Source: Streptomyces sp. SM10 (lineage in GTDB: Bacteria; Actinomycetota; Actinomycetes; Streptomycetales; Streptomycetaceae). Taken from it: DNA of 64,000 nt. A program made the translations under genes and the position numbers. The stretch lies in NCBI RefSeq assembly GCF_002910915.1, contig NZ_NEUF01000068.1:186001-250000 (forward strand). The letters are read 5' to 3'. Shown here in pieces: positions 28,628-38,161 of this stretch. Below the pieces are notes generated by a model that saw only the letters and a list, made by a program, of their open reading frames with translations, was not told the origin of the DNA and searched no databases. Every line of letters begins with the position of its first letter. Position 1 is the stretch's first letter.

Positions 28628-30484
28628 ATGACGGTCCTGCCTGCTGACGGGCTCTCTCCGGCCGCCGCGTTCCCCGCCCCTTCCCACGATCAGTGGCAGA
28701 GCCTTGTCGAAGGCGTACTGCGCAGGTCGGGCAAGGAAGTGACGGGACCGGCCGCCGAGGAAGCGCTGTCCACCGCACTCGGGGACGGGCTCACCGCCCG
28801 TCCTCTGTACACCTCCGCCGACGTGTCGGCGGACCCCGGCCTGCCCGGCTTCGCGCCCTTCACCCGGGGCAGCAGGGCCACGGGGAACACCGCGGGCGGC
28901 TGGGACGTGCGCCAGCGCCACGCGCTGGCCGATCCCGTACGCCTGAACGAGGCCCTGCTCGGCGACCTGGAGAACGGAGTCACCTCGCTGTGGCTGTCCG
29001 TCGGCGGGCCCGGAGGGGTTCCGGTCTCCGGCCTCGCCCGTGCGCTGGAGGGAGTCCTTCTCGACCTGGCGCCCGTGGCGCTCGACGCCGGCGCCGATCC
29101 CGGCCCCGCCGTACGGGAGTTGCTCGGGCTCTACGAGTCCAGGGGTGTGGCGAAGGAGGCCGCGCGCGGCACCCTCGGGGTGGATCCGCTCGGGCAGGCC
29201 GCGCGCACGGGGACGGACCCCGGGCTCGACGACGCCGTCCACTGGGCGCGGCTGTGCTCCCGCGCCTACCCGGAGCTGCGCGCTCTGGCCGTGGACGCGC
29301 TGCCGTACCACGAGGCGGGTGGCTCCGCCGCGGAGGAGCTGGGGCTCTCGCTGGCCACGGGTGTCGCCTACCTCAGGGCGCTGACGGGCGCGGGGCTCTC
29401 CGTCGAGGAGGCCTGCGCACAGCTGGAGTTCCGCTACGCCGCGACGGCCGATCAGTTCCTGACGATCGCGAAGCTGCGGGCCGCGCGCCTCCTGTGGGGC
29501 CGGGTCGCCGAGGTCTGCGGTGCCCCTGACGCGGGTGCGCAGCGGCAGCACGCCGTGACCTCGTCGGTGATGATGACGCGGCGCGACCCGTGGGTGAACA
29601 TGCTGCGCACGACCCTTGCCTGCCTGGGCGCGGGCGTCGGCGGAGCCGAGTCCGTCACGGTGCTGCCGTTCGATCACGCGCTGGGTCTGCCGGACGCCTT
29701 CGCCCGGCGGATCGCCCGCAACACCTCGACGATCCTGATCGAGGAGTCCCATCTGGCCCGGGTGACGGACCCGGCGGGCGGCTCCTGGTACGTCGAGCGG
29801 CTGACCGGGGAACTCGCAGCTGCCGCCTGGTCGTTCTTCCAGGAGATCGAACGGGCGGGCGGCCAGGCCGAGGCTCTGGGCTCCGGCATGGTCCGGGAGA
29901 GGCTCGCGGCCACCTGGGCGGTCCGGAGCAAGAACCTGGCGCGGCGCAAGGAGCCGGTGACCGGGGTGAGCGAGTTCCCGGACGTGGCCGAGCGGCCGGT
30001 GGACCGCGAGCCGGTGTTCGCCGCCCCGGCGGGTGGCGGGCTGCCCCGGGTCCGGCGCGACGAGGCGTTCGAGGCGCTGCGGGCCAGGTCGGATGCGTAT
30101 CTGGCTTCCACGGGAAGCCGCCCCAAGGTCTTCCTCGCCGCGCTGGGTCCGGCCGCGGTGCACACCGCGCGGGTCTCCTTCGCGGCGAACCTCTTCCTGT
30201 CCGGCGGCATCGAGCCCGTCCAGGACCCGGTGTCGGTCGACGCGTCGACCGCTGCCGCGGCGTTCACGGCCAGTGGGGCGTCTATCGCCTGCCTCTGCTC
30301 GACGGAGGCCCTCTACGCCGAGCAGGCCGACGCCGTCGCAGCGGCTCTGAGGGCAGCGGGCGCGGACCGGATCGTCCTCGCGGGACGGCCGGGCGAGTAC
30401 CCCGACGCCGACGTCCACGTGTTCGCCGGCTGCGACGTGGTCGCCGTCCTCTCCTCCGAACTCGACCGCATGGGAGTGGCGTGA
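28628..30484 (+). CDS. mutA: Methylmalonyl-CoA mutase small (beta) subunit
   Basis: A 618-residue non-catalytic partner of MutB in the heterodimeric mutase that interconverts succinyl-CoA and (R)-methylmalonyl-CoA, supplying extender units for polyketides. It keeps the mutase TIM-barrel segments such as [44 protein letters not shown] and [10 protein letters not shown]. The C-terminal Rossmann region ([23 protein letters not shown]) lacks the cobalamin-ligand DxHxxG, as expected for the small subunit. The start is supported by the family N-terminus (MTVLP-DGLS) although no ribosome site is present. Its stop overlaps the mutB start by one base. Confidence 0.96.
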   Translation: MTVLPADGLSPAAAFPAPSHDQWQSLVEGVLRRSGKEVTGPAAEEALSTALGDGLTARPLYTSADVSADPGLPGFAPFTRGSRATGNTAGGWDVRQRHALADPVRLNEALLGDLENGVTSLWLSVGGPGGVPVSGLARALEGVLLDLAPVALDAGADPGPAVRELLGLYESRGVAKEAARGTLGVDPLGQAARTGTDPGLDDAVHWARLCSRAYPELRALAVDALPYHEAGGSAAEELGLSLATGVAYLRALTGAGLSVEEACAQLEFRYAATADQFLTIAKLRAARLLWGRVAEVCGAPDAGAQRQHAVTSSVMMTRRDPWVNMLRTTLACLGAGVGGAESVTVLPFDHALGLPDAFARRIARNTSTILIEESHLARVTDPAGGSWYVERLTGELAAAAWSFFQEIERAGGQAEALGSGMVRERLAATWAVRSKNLARRKEPVTGVSEFPDVAERPVDREPVFAAPAGGGLPRVRRDEAFEALRARSDAYLASTGSRPKVFLAALGPAAVHTARVSFAANLFLSGGIEPVQDPVSVDASTAAAAFTASGASIACLCSTEALYAEQADAVAAALRAAGADRIVLAGRPGEYPDADVHVFAGCDVVAVLSSELDRMGVA

Positions 30485-32727
30485 TGCAGAGCCACGAGAA
30501 CACCGGGTCCCCCGAGACCTCCGCGCAGACACCGGTGCCGGACTTCTCCGGCATCGCCCTGACCGGGGACACGGCCGCCGAGGTCTCCGAGGACCGCTGG
30601 CGCGCCGCGGTGAAGGAGTCGGGCCGTTCCGAGGAGGAGCTGCTCTGGGAGACCCCGGAGGGCATCGACGTCAAACCGCTGTACACCGGGCGTGACCTGG
30701 AGGGGCTGGACTCCCTCGGCACCTACCCGGGTATCGCGCCGTATCTGCGCGGCCCGTACCCGACGATGTACGTGAACCAGCCCTGGACGATTCGTCAGTA
30801 CGCCGGATTCTCCACGGCCGAGGAGTCCAACGCCTTCTACCGGCGCAACCTCGCGGCCGGCCAGAAGGGCCTGTCCATCGCCTTCGACCTGCCCACCCAC
30901 CGCGGCTACGACAGCGACCACCCCCGGGTGACCGGTGACGTCGGCATGGCGGGCGTGGCGATCGACTCGATCTACGACATGCGCCAGCTCTTCGACGGCA
31001 TCCCGCTGGACCGGATGTCGGTGTCGATGACGATGAACGGCGCGGTGCTGCCGGTGCTCGCGCTGTACATCGTGGCTGCCGAGGAACAGGGCGTGCCGCC
31101 GGAGAAGCTGGCGGGGACCATCCAGAACGACATCCTCAAGGAGTTCATGGTCCGCAACACCTACATCTATCCGCCCGGCCCCTCGATGCGGATCATCTCG
31201 GACATCTTCGCGTTCACCTCGCAGAAGATGCCGCGCTACAACTCCATCTCCATCTCCGGCTACCACATCCAGGAGGCCGGTGCCACGGCCGATCTGGAGC
31301 TGGCCTACACCCTGGCCGACGGCGTGGAGTACCTGCGGGCGGGGCAGGCGGCGGGCCTGGACGTCGACGCGTTCGCCCCGCGGCTCTCGTTCTTCTGGGC
31401 GATCGGCATGAACTTCTTCATGGAGATCGCGAAGCTGCGTGCCGGCCGGCTGCTGTGGGCGAAGCTGGTCCGGGAGTTCGGCCCGAAGAACTCCAAGTCA
31501 CTCTCCCTGCGCACCCATTCGCAGACCTCGGGCTGGTCCCTGACCGCGCAGGACGTGTTCAACAACGTGACGCGCACCTGCGTCGAGGCGATGGCCGCCA
31601 CCCAGGGGCACACCCAGTCGCTGCACACCAACGCCCTCGACGAGGCGCTCGCCCTGCCGACCGACTTCTCGGCACGGATCGCCCGCAACACCCAGCTGCT
31701 GCTCCAGCAGGAGTCCGGCACGACGCGCGTGATCGACCCCTGGGGCGGCAGCGCGTACGTCGAGAAGCTGACGCACGACCTGGCGCAGCGGGCCTGGCAG
31801 CACATCGAGGAGGTCGAAGCGGCGGGCGGCATGGCCAAGGCCATCGACGCCGGCATCCCCAAGCTCCGCATCGAGGAGGCCGCCGCCCGCACCCAGGCCC
31901 GGATCGACGCAGGACGCCAGCCCGTCATCGGCGTCAACAAGTACCGGGTCGAGACCGACGAGAAGATCGACGTCCTCAAGGTCGACAACTCCTCGGTACG
32001 CACCCAGCAGATCGAGAAGCTGCGCCGGCTGCGCGAGGAGCGCGACGAGACCGTCTGCCGGGACGCGCTGCGCGCCCTGACCAGGGCCGCGGAACGGGAC
32101 CCGGGCCCGGGGCTCGAGGGCAACCTGCTGGCGCTGGCCGTCGACGCGGCCCGGGCGATGGCCACGGTAGGGGAGATCTCGGATGCTCTGGAGAAGGTGT
32201 ACGGCAGGCATGCGGGCCAGATCCGTACGATCTCCGGGGTGTACCGCAAAGAGGCAGGGGAGTCACCGTCCGTGGACCGCACCCGCGCACTCGTCGACGC
32301 CTTCGAGGGGGCCGAGGGGCGGCGTCCGCGCATCCTCGTAGCCAAGATGGGCCAGGACGGCCACGACCGGGGCCAGAAAGTGATCGCCACCGCCTTCGCC
32401 GACCTCGGCTTCGACGTCGACGTCGGCCCGCTGTTCCAGACCCCGGGCGAGGTCGCCCGGCAGGCGGTCGAGGCGGACGTCCACGTCGTGGGTGTGTCGT
32501 CGCTCGCCGCCGGGCACCTCACGCTCGTTCCCGCGCTGCGCGAGGAGCTGGCCGCCGAGGGCCGGGAGGACATCATGATCGTGGTGGGCGGGGTCATCCC
32601 GCCGCACGACGTCGACGCGCTGCACGAGGCCGGCGCCGCGGCGGTGTTCCCGCCCGGCACGGTCATCCCGGACGCCGCCCACGACCTGGTCACGCGGCTC
32701 GCTGTCCTCCTCGGCCACGAGCTGTGA
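30484..32727 (+). CDS. mutB: Methylmalonyl-CoA mutase large (alpha) subunit
   Basis: The catalytic, adenosylcobalamin-dependent subunit, 747 residues. The substrate barrel carries [46 protein letters not shown] and [19 protein letters not shown]. The C-terminal cobalamin domain has the base-off/His-on motif D625-x-H627-x-x-G630 (in GQDGHDRGQ) and [10 protein letters not shown] near the end. ATG at 30484 overlaps the mutA stop (TGATG), ensuring coupled synthesis of the two subunits; GTG at 30481 is an alternative. meaB follows after 10 bp. Confidence 0.97.
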   Translation: MQSHENTGSPETSAQTPVPDFSGIALTGDTAAEVSEDRWRAAVKESGRSEEELLWETPEGIDVKPLYTGRDLEGLDSLGTYPGIAPYLRGPYPTMYVNQPWTIRQYAGFSTAEESNAFYRRNLAAGQKGLSIAFDLPTHRGYDSDHPRVTGDVGMAGVAIDSIYDMRQLFDGIPLDRMSVSMTMNGAVLPVLALYIVAAEEQGVPPEKLAGTIQNDILKEFMVRNTYIYPPGPSMRIISDIFAFTSQKMPRYNSISISGYHIQEAGATADLELAYTLADGVEYLRAGQAAGLDVDAFAPRLSFFWAIGMNFFMEIAKLRAGRLLWAKLVREFGPKNSKSLSLRTHSQTSGWSLTAQDVFNNVTRTCVEAMAATQGHTQSLHTNALDEALALPTDFSARIARNTQLLLQQESGTTRVIDPWGGSAYVEKLTHDLAQRAWQHIEEVEAAGGMAKAIDAGIPKLRIEEAAARTQARIDAGRQPVIGVNKYRVETDEKIDVLKVDNSSVRTQQIEKLRRLREERDETVCRDALRALTRAAERDPGPGLEGNLLALAVDAARAMATVGEISDALEKVYGRHAGQIRTISGVYRKEAGESPSVDRTRALVDAFEGAEGRRPRILVAKMGQDGHDRGQKVIATAFADLGFDVDVGPLFQTPGEVARQAVEADVHVVGVSSLAAGHLTLVPALREELAAEGREDIMIVVGGVIPPHDVDALHEAGAAAVFPPGTVIPDAAHDLVTRLAVLLGHEL

Positions 32728-32737
32728 GCGTCCGACG

Positions 32738-33727
32738 GTGGCCGTGAACATCGACATCGACGCCTACGTCAAGGGTGTGCTCGACGGGAAGCGGGCGTTC
32801 GTCGCGCGCGCGATCACTCTCGTGGAATCGGTCCGGCCCGACCACCGGGTGCTCGCCCAGCGGTTGCTCGGCGAGTTGCTGCCGCATGCGGGGCGGGCCA
32901 GGCGTATCGGGATCAGCGGGGTGCCGGGCGTGGGGAAGTCCACGTTCATCGACGCGCTCGGCACGCTGCTGACGGGCCTGGGGTACCGGGTCGCGGTGCT
33001 GGCCGTGGATCCCTCGTCCAGCCGTACGGGCGGGTCGATCCTGGGTGACAAGACCCGGATGGAACGCCTGGCTGTGGACGCGCGGGCCTTTGTACGCCCC
33101 TCCCCCACGGCGGGGACCCTGGGCGGGGTGGCCAAGGCGACCCGGGAGTCCGTCGTGGTGATGGAGGCGGCGGGCTACGACGTGGTGCTGGTGGAGACGG
33201 TCGGGGTCGGGCAGTCGGAGACTGCGGTCGCCGGCATGGTCGACACCTTCCTGCTGCTCACGCTGGCCCGGACCGGTGACCAGCTCCAGGGCATCAAGAA
33301 GGGTGTCCTGGAACTGGCCGACGTGATCGCCGTCAACAAGGCCGACGGCCCCCACGAACGCGACGCCCGCTCCGCGGCACGCGAACTGGCGGGAGCGCTC
33401 CGGCTGATGCACCCGGTGGACGCCGCCTGGACTCCTCCGGTGCTGACGTGCAGCGCCAGGGAGTCGACCGGTCTGGACACGCTGTGGGAGCGGCTGGAGC
33501 AGCACCGGACGCTCCTGGACTCCACCGGGCGGCTGTCGGCCAAGCGCCGAGAGCAGCAGGTGGAATGGACCTGGACCATGGTCCGTGACGAACTGCTCGA
33601 CGGTCTGCGTAACCATCCGGCGGTGCGCACGCTCGCCCCGGAGCTCGAACAGCGCGTCCGCGAGGGCGGGTTGACGGCGACCCTGGCCGCCGAAGAGATC
33701 CTCCGGGCGTTCCGCGGGACCGGCTGA
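32738..33727 (+). CDS. meaB: Methylmalonyl-CoA mutase-associated GTPase MeaB
   Basis: A 329-residue G3E-type P-loop GTPase that protects and reloads methylmalonyl-CoA mutase with cobalamin. Walker A is GVPGVGKST (61-69), followed by VLAVDPSSSRTGGSILGDKTRM, the switch-region VETVGVGQSE, and the guanine-specificity motif NKADG. The C-terminal helical dimerisation arm is present. Start GTG at 32738, 10 bp after mutB, so third gene of the operon. Confidence 0.95.
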   Translation: MAVNIDIDAYVKGVLDGKRAFVARAITLVESVRPDHRVLAQRLLGELLPHAGRARRIGISGVPGVGKSTFIDALGTLLTGLGYRVAVLAVDPSSSRTGGSILGDKTRMERLAVDARAFVRPSPTAGTLGGVAKATRESVVVMEAAGYDVVLVETVGVGQSETAVAGMVDTFLLLTLARTGDQLQGIKKGVLELADVIAVNKADGPHERDARSAARELAGALRLMHPVDAAWTPPVLTCSARESTGLDTLWERLEQHRTLLDSTGRLSAKRREQQVEWTWTMVRDELLDGLRNHPAVRTLAPELEQRVREGGLTATLAAEEILRAFRGTG

Positions 33728-33733
33728 GGGCGG

Positions 33734-34051
33734 CTCACACGACGGCCGGGCCTCGCCTCCGGTCGCGATGACGTCGCCTTCGGTGGGGGCGGGCCGGCGG
33801 GGCAGGAGCAGGAAGGTCAGCGCCAGCCCCGCCGGGCTCAGCACGGCTCCGGCCGTGCCGGTCCACCGCGGGCCGCCGGCGGCGGCGCCCAGGTTGAAGT
33901 CGCCGACGTTGGCGGAGACGGCCAGAGTCGGCGCATCACCCGCGTGACGCAGGATCAGTCCCTGCAGCGGCGCGACGGTGGCGGTGGCGAGCAGTCCCAG
34001 CACCAGAACCGCCGCGACGGCGGTGGGCTTCAGCATCACCGCGAACGGCAT
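33734..34051 (-). pseudogene. C-terminal remnant of an MFS transporter
   Basis: Translating the minus strand from 34051 gives hydrophobic MFS sequence: TAVAAVLVLGLLATATVAPLQ, ILRHAGDAPTLAVSANVG and LSPAGLALTFLLLPRR. These match the last helices of Cmx/AraJ-type drug exporters (APLQ..LRHA.DAPTLA...N..FNLG). The first ~9 helices are absent, the segment between FNLG and the last helix is too short by roughly a dozen residues, and the frame has no proper stop before running antisense into meaB. It begins within two bases of the merR start, so the normal intergenic promoter has been lost. Interpreted as a decayed target gene of the MerR regulator. Confidence 0.7.
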
Positions 34052-34439
34052 GCGGATCGGCGAGCTGTCACGACGGACGGGCGTCCACGAGCGTCTTCTG
34101 CGCTCCTGCGAGGAGCAGGGCCTCCTCGCCCCGGAGCGTCGCCTCAGCGGGTACCGGGAGTACCGGGAGGAGGTCGTCGGTGCCGTCCGGCGCATCCGCG
34201 GGCTCCTGGCCGCGGGGCTCAACACGTCCGCCATCGTCACGATCCTCCCGTGCCTGCGCGAGACCGGTGAGCGGCTGATCCCCGCCTGCCCGGACCTGCT
34301 GGCCGACCTCCACCGTGAGCGCGAGCGGATCACCCGGTCGATCACCGACCTGGAGAGGTCGCGCGGCGCTCTCGACGGCGTCATCGCGGCGGCACCGCCC
34401 GTGGTCGCCCGGCAGGCGCTCACCGCCGTCGAGGGCTGA
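34050..34439 (+). CDS. MerR family transcriptional regulator
   Basis: A 129-residue regulator. The N-terminal winged helix starts MRIGELSRRTGVHERLLRS, continues EEQGLLAPERRLSGYREY, and is followed by the dimerisation helix ending in ITDLERSRGALDGVI. In most relatives the helix-turn-helix reads RYYEEQGLL; here it reads RSCEEQGLL, replacing both tyrosines, which may weaken DNA binding or promoter untwisting. No metal-binding cysteine array, so of the drug-responsive kind. There is no ribosome site before the ATG. It is divergent from, and touching, an MFS remnant, so it may no longer regulate anything. Confidence 0.85.
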   Translation: MRIGELSRRTGVHERLLRSCEEQGLLAPERRLSGYREYREEVVGAVRRIRGLLAAGLNTSAIVTILPCLRETGERLIPACPDLLADLHRERERITRSITDLERSRGALDGVIAAAPPVVARQALTAVEG

Positions 34440-34520
34440 ATCCCGGCCCTGCCCGGCCCCTTCCCCTCCGCCAGCTTGCATGGTACGGTCCGATCAGCAT
34501 TCGCGAACGCCCGTATCGGG

Positions 34521-34693
34521 CGCCGGTGCTTCTCCTCCGCTGTCGCTCCCGTCCCTTCGACGGCTGGCGATCCAGCTTCTCGCACCACCTCTTCCGTCCG
34601 GTCCGGGCCTTTTCCGCCCGTCGTACGAGGCGTGATTCCACCGCCTTGCCTTCGCCGGACCTCTCCTGTGCCATGTCCGCGAAAGGACCCACC
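34521..34693 (+). promoter_or_regulatory. Pyrimidine-rich leader of the short rho gene, rut-like
   Basis: In the RNA-like strand 71 of 100 bases at 34521-34620 are pyrimidines, with only 24 G, in a genome where G and C are near equal. C-rich, G-poor, weakly structured RNA is what Rho loads on. It lies just upstream of the rho-like start (34694), so autogenous attenuation is plausible. Confidence 0.4.
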
Positions 34694-35833
34694 ATGACCA
34701 GCACACTCGACCACCCCGTGACCCAGCAGAACCGGCCATTCCGCACCGCGGGTGTCCTCGACACCACGAACAACGGGCACGGCGTCCTGCGCACCGACGG
34801 CGGCCACCCTTCCGCCCGGGACATCCAGGTGTCGCCCGCACTGATCCGCCGTCACGGCCTGCGCAGGGGCGACGTCGTCGAAGGGAGCTGCGAGCGGCCT
34901 CGCGCGCTCTCCCTCGTCGAGTCGGTCAACGGCCGACCGGCGCACGAGCTCCGGGGCCGTCCGCACTTCCGTGACCTGACTCCGCTGCACCCCAGGGAGC
35001 GGCTCCGCCTGGAGACACCGAACGGCGGGCCGGCCCCGCGCATCATCGATCTCGTCTCCCCCGTGGGCAAGGGCCAGCGAGGGCTGATCGTCGCGCCCCC
35101 GAAGACCGGCAAGACCGTGCTGCTGCAGCAGATCGCCGCGGCGGTCGCCGTCAACCATCCCGAGTGCCACCTGATGGTGGTCCTCCTGGACGAACGCCCC
35201 GAGGAGGTCACCGACATGCGCCGCTCCGTGCGGGGCGAGGTGTACTCGTCCACCTTCGACCGGCCCGCCAAGGAGCACATCGCACTCGCGGAACTCGCCC
35301 TGGAACGCGCCAGGCGACTGGTCGAACAGGGCCGGGACGTCGTGGTCCTCCTCGACTCCCTGACCCGGCTGTGCCGCGCCCACAACAACAGCGCCGGTGC
35401 GGGCGGACGGACGCTCAGCGGAGGCGTGGACGCGGCGGCGCTCACCGGCCCGAAGAAGCTCTTCGGGGCCGCCCGGCTTGCCGAGGAGGGCGGTTCGCTG
35501 ACCATCCTGGCGACCGTGCTGGTGGACACCGGCTCGCGCGCCGACGACTACTTCTTCGAGGAGCTCAAGGGCACCGGCAACATGGAGCTGCGCCTCGACC
35601 GGGCACTGGCGGACCGCCGGGTGTTCCCCGCCGTCGACATCACCCCCTCCGGCACCCGCCGCGAGGAACTCCTGCAGCCCGCCGCGGAACTGGCCGCCGT
35701 ACGCGGACTGAGGCGCGCCCTGCGGTCGAGGGACGGGCAGGCCGGGCTCGAAGCGCTGCTCGACCGGATTCGCAGGACCCCCGACAACGGCGCCTTCATC
35801 CAGCAGGTCCACCACACCGTGCCCGTCGCGTGA
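34694..35833 (+). CDS. rho: Short transcription termination factor Rho paralogue
   Basis: A 379-residue Rho family RNA helicase without the N-terminal helical (Rho_N) domain and the Arg-rich insert of the ~650-700 residue actinobacterial Rho. Residues about 17-75 form the cold-shock-like RNA-binding domain (TAGVLDTTNNGHGVLR). The RecA-like ATPase follows: Walker A APPKTGKT (134-141), LDERPEEVTDMRRSV, Walker B VVVLLDSLTRL, the Q-loop RTLSGGVDAAAL and the R-loop region ALTGPKKLFGAAR, then TGNMELRLDR. All key ATPase motifs are intact. ATG at 34694 with GAAAGGA 6 nt upstream is preferred over ATG at 34673. Presumably a second Rho besides the housekeeping copy. Confidence 0.88.
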   Translation: MTSTLDHPVTQQNRPFRTAGVLDTTNNGHGVLRTDGGHPSARDIQVSPALIRRHGLRRGDVVEGSCERPRALSLVESVNGRPAHELRGRPHFRDLTPLHPRERLRLETPNGGPAPRIIDLVSPVGKGQRGLIVAPPKTGKTVLLQQIAAAVAVNHPECHLMVVLLDERPEEVTDMRRSVRGEVYSSTFDRPAKEHIALAELALERARRLVEQGRDVVVLLDSLTRLCRAHNNSAGAGGRTLSGGVDAAALTGPKKLFGAARLAEEGGSLTILATVLVDTGSRADDYFFEELKGTGNMELRLDRALADRRVFPAVDITPSGTRREELLQPAAELAAVRGLRRALRSRDGQAGLEALLDRIRRTPDNGAFIQQVHHTVPVA

Positions 35834-35898
35834 CCCCCCGCCGCGCCCTCACGCCGCGCCGGCCGCGTCGGCCCGGCTCCGCGCTGCCGGCCGGGGAC

Positions 35899-35926
35899 GG
35901 GCGGGCCGGGGGAGCCGGCCCCGCCC
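35899..35926. terminator. Stem-loop between convergent rho and pgm
   Basis: GGGCGGGCCGG (35899-35909) pairs with 35915-35926 around a 5-nt loop with one bulged C. Located between the stops at 35833 and 35934. Confidence 0.6.
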
Positions 35927-35933
35927 GCCCTGC

Positions 35934-37580
35934 TCAGCCCGTGGCGCCCAGCGCGTCGGAGACCAGGGACCGGGCCTCGTCCTGGACCCTGGCCAGGTGT
36001 CCGGCGCCCTGGAAGCTCTCCGCGTACACCTTGTAGACGTCTTCCGTGCCGGACGGCCGGGCGGCGAACCACGCGCTGTCGGTGCAGACCTTGAGCCCTC
36101 CGATCGCGGCGCCGTTGCCCGGCGCCTCGGTGAGTACGGCGGTGATCGGTTCCCCGGCCAGCGTGTCCGCGGTGACCTGTTCCGGAGAGAGCCTGCCCAG
36201 CACCGCCTTCTGCTCCCGGGTCGCGGGGGCGTCGATCCGGACGTAGGCCGGATCGCCGAACCGGGCGGTGAGTTCGCCGTAGTGCTGGGAGGGGGTGGAG
36301 CCAGTGACGGCGGTGATCTCCGAGGCCAGCAGGGCGAGCAGGATGCCGTCCTTGTCCGTGGTCCACACCCGGCCGTCACGGCGCAGGAAGGACGCTCCGG
36401 CTGACTCCTCGCCGCCGAAGCCGAGGGTCCCGCCGAACAGGCCGTCGACGAACCACTTGAAGCCCACGGGGACCTCGACCAGCCGGCGGCCGAGGTCCTC
36501 GGCGACCCGGTCGATCATGGAGGAGGAGACCAGGGTCTTCCCGATGCCCGTACCGCCCGGCCAGCCCTCCCGGTGGGAGTAGAGATAGCGGATCGCCACG
36601 GCCAGGTAGTGGTTGGGGTTCATGAGTCCGCCGTCGGGCGTGACGATGCCGTGCCGGTCGGCGTCGGCGTCGTTGCCGGTGGCGATGGTGTACGCGTCGC
36701 GCTGCTCGATCAGGGAGGCCATGGCGTACGGCGAGGAGCAGTCCATCCGGATCTTCCCGTCCCAGTCCAGCGTCATGAACCGCCAGGTGGGGTCGGCAAG
36801 CGGATTGACCACGGTGAGGTCGAGCCGGTGGCGCTCGGCGATCCGGCCCCAGTACCCGACCGAGGCGCCGCCGAGGGGGTCCGCGCCGATCCGGATCCCG
36901 GCATCGCGTACGGCGTCGAGGTCGAGGACGGCCGGGAGGTCGTCGACGTAGCCGGTCAGGAAGTCGTGCCGGCCGGTGCTGTCGGCGGCGAGCGCCCGGG
37001 CCCAGGGAATCCTCCGGACATCCTTCAGGCCGCCCTCGATCAGGGCGTTGGCCCGGTCCTGGATCCAGGAGGTGGCGTCGGAGCCGGCCGGGCCTCCGTG
37101 CGGCGGGTTGTACTTGAACCCGCCGTCGGCGGGCGGATTGTGCGACGGGGTGACGACGATGCCGTCGGCGAGGCCGGCCGTGCGGTCCCGGTTGTAGGTG
37201 AGAATCGCGTGCGAGACGGCCGGGGTCGGGGTGTATCCGTCCTCGCTGTCGATCAGCACGGTGGCGCCGTTGGCCGCCAGGACCTCGACGGCCGTGATCC
37301 GGGCGGGCTCGGAGAGCGCATGGGTGTCGGCACCCAGGAACAGCGGCCCGTCGGTGCCCTGCCGGGCGCGGTAGTCGCAGATGGCCTGGGTGGTGGCGGC
37401 GATGTGGTCATCGTTGAAGGCGGCCGCGAGCGCCGATCCGCGGTGGCCCGAGGTTCCGAACGCCACACGCTGGCCGGGCTCGGCCGGGTCGGGGTGCACC
37501 GTGTAATAGGCCGTCACCAGCCGTGCCACGTCCACCAGGTCTCCGGGCTGCGCCGGCTGACCGGCCCGTTCGTGAACCAT
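35934..37580 (-). CDS. pgm: Phosphoglucomutase (alpha-D-glucose specific)
   Basis: A 548-residue enzyme interconverting glucose 1-phosphate and glucose 6-phosphate, linking central metabolism to sugar-nucleotide and polymer synthesis. Seen: FGTSGHRG (42-48), the phosphoserine loop VVTPSHNPPADGGFKYNPPHGG, the magnesium loop GNDADADRHGIVT, the sugar-binding FGGEESAGAS loop, and the phosphate-binding RPSGTEDVYKVY near the C-terminus. Length matches the family. It is divergent from the exopolysaccharide operon, for which it can supply glucose 1-phosphate. Confidence 0.96.
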   Translation of the reverse strand: MVHERAGQPAQPGDLVDVARLVTAYYTVHPDPAEPGQRVAFGTSGHRGSALAAAFNDDHIAATTQAICDYRARQGTDGPLFLGADTHALSEPARITAVEVLAANGATVLIDSEDGYTPTPAVSHAILTYNRDRTAGLADGIVVTPSHNPPADGGFKYNPPHGGPAGSDATSWIQDRANALIEGGLKDVRRIPWARALAADSTGRHDFLTGYVDDLPAVLDLDAVRDAGIRIGADPLGGASVGYWGRIAERHRLDLTVVNPLADPTWRFMTLDWDGKIRMDCSSPYAMASLIEQRDAYTIATGNDADADRHGIVTPDGGLMNPNHYLAVAIRYLYSHREGWPGGTGIGKTLVSSSMIDRVAEDLGRRLVEVPVGFKWFVDGLFGGTLGFGGEESAGASFLRRDGRVWTTDKDGILLALLASEITAVTGSTPSQHYGELTARFGDPAYVRIDAPATREQKAVLGRLSPEQVTADTLAGEPITAVLTEAPGNGAAIGGLKVCTDSAWFAARPSGTEDVYKVYAESFQGAGHLARVQDEARSLVSDALGATG

Positions 37581-38161
37581 CGGATCTCCTCGTCCTCATC
37601 GGCCGCTCGCGGACCGCCACCGTCGGACGATCATCACGAGTCGTACCCGATACTGCCTCCTCGGTGGCGCTCCCGGGTACAGGGCCCGGGCCGACGGCAC
37701 ATCCGGAACACGGCGGACCTCGGGGCCGATGACGCGTGACGGGCCGGTCCGCAGGGAAAGCACACCGAGTGGCGGGCGGGCCGGGAAATACCGCACCCGA
37801 ACGGCGGAAAGGCTGCGGCAGGAATTCCTGAGCGCAGCTGGACGTCAAATACGGCACATTACTGCCGGGGGCATCCGGGGCCCTGGGATACGGGCGGGCC
37901 GTGGGGCACCGGCCATCATGCGGCACGGCTGCGGAGAAAGCCGTCCACGCCTGCCTGACACGCCGCAGGACACGGGTATCCGGTGGTCGGAGGCCCGGCC
38001 GCGGGCAATCCATGAGGACACGAACGCGAGTCCTGCGTGTATTCCCAGGCACGGTCTGCCACAGTGCATTTCGGTTTTACCTACTGATCTCCGCCGCCCT
38101 ATTCCTTGCCGCCGGTGTATTTCCGAACCGGCTCTTCAAGGCTTGCGAAAGAGAGCCGTGC
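37581..38161. other. 581-bp upstream region of the exopolysaccharide operon
   Basis: No gene I can support. There is an in-frame open stretch from an ATG at 38012 (MRTRTRVLRVFPGT) that includes a hydrophobic segment and runs into the first glycosyltransferase, but it lacks a ribosome site. The region is AT-richer in two patches (about 37840-37865 and 38050-38130). A nested dyad at 37812-37838 is the clearest signal. Confidence 0.5.
37812..37838. promoter_or_regulatory. Nested dyad, candidate operator of the exopolysaccharide operon
   Basis: A perfect 12-bp palindrome CAGGAATTCCTG (37819-37830) is flanked by GCTGCG (37812-37817) and its complement CGCAGC (37833-37838), making a 27-bp element of two nested dyads. 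It lies about 350 bp upstream of the first glycosyltransferase. Confidence 0.45.

Noticed and set aside
34673..34693. Alternative start of the short Rho at 34673 (MSAKGPTM)
   Set aside because: The ATG at 34694 has GAAAGGA at proper distance; the upstream one has none.
28577..35815. Long minus-strand open frames opposite mutA, mutB, meaB and rho
   Set aside because: Antisense shadows, except the short MFS-like stretch at 33734-34051, which has recognisable transporter sequence and is kept as a pseudogene.
37581..38161. Cyclic di-GMP or cyclic di-AMP riboswitch upstream of the exopolysaccharide operon
   Set aside because: No conserved core of either class was recognisable; only the nested dyad stands out.
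38012..38161. N-terminal extension of the first glycosyltransferase from ATG 38012 with a hydrophobic segment
   Set aside because: No ribosome site, AT-richer base use unlike the gene body, and the family starts near LHLVQPVEGG.
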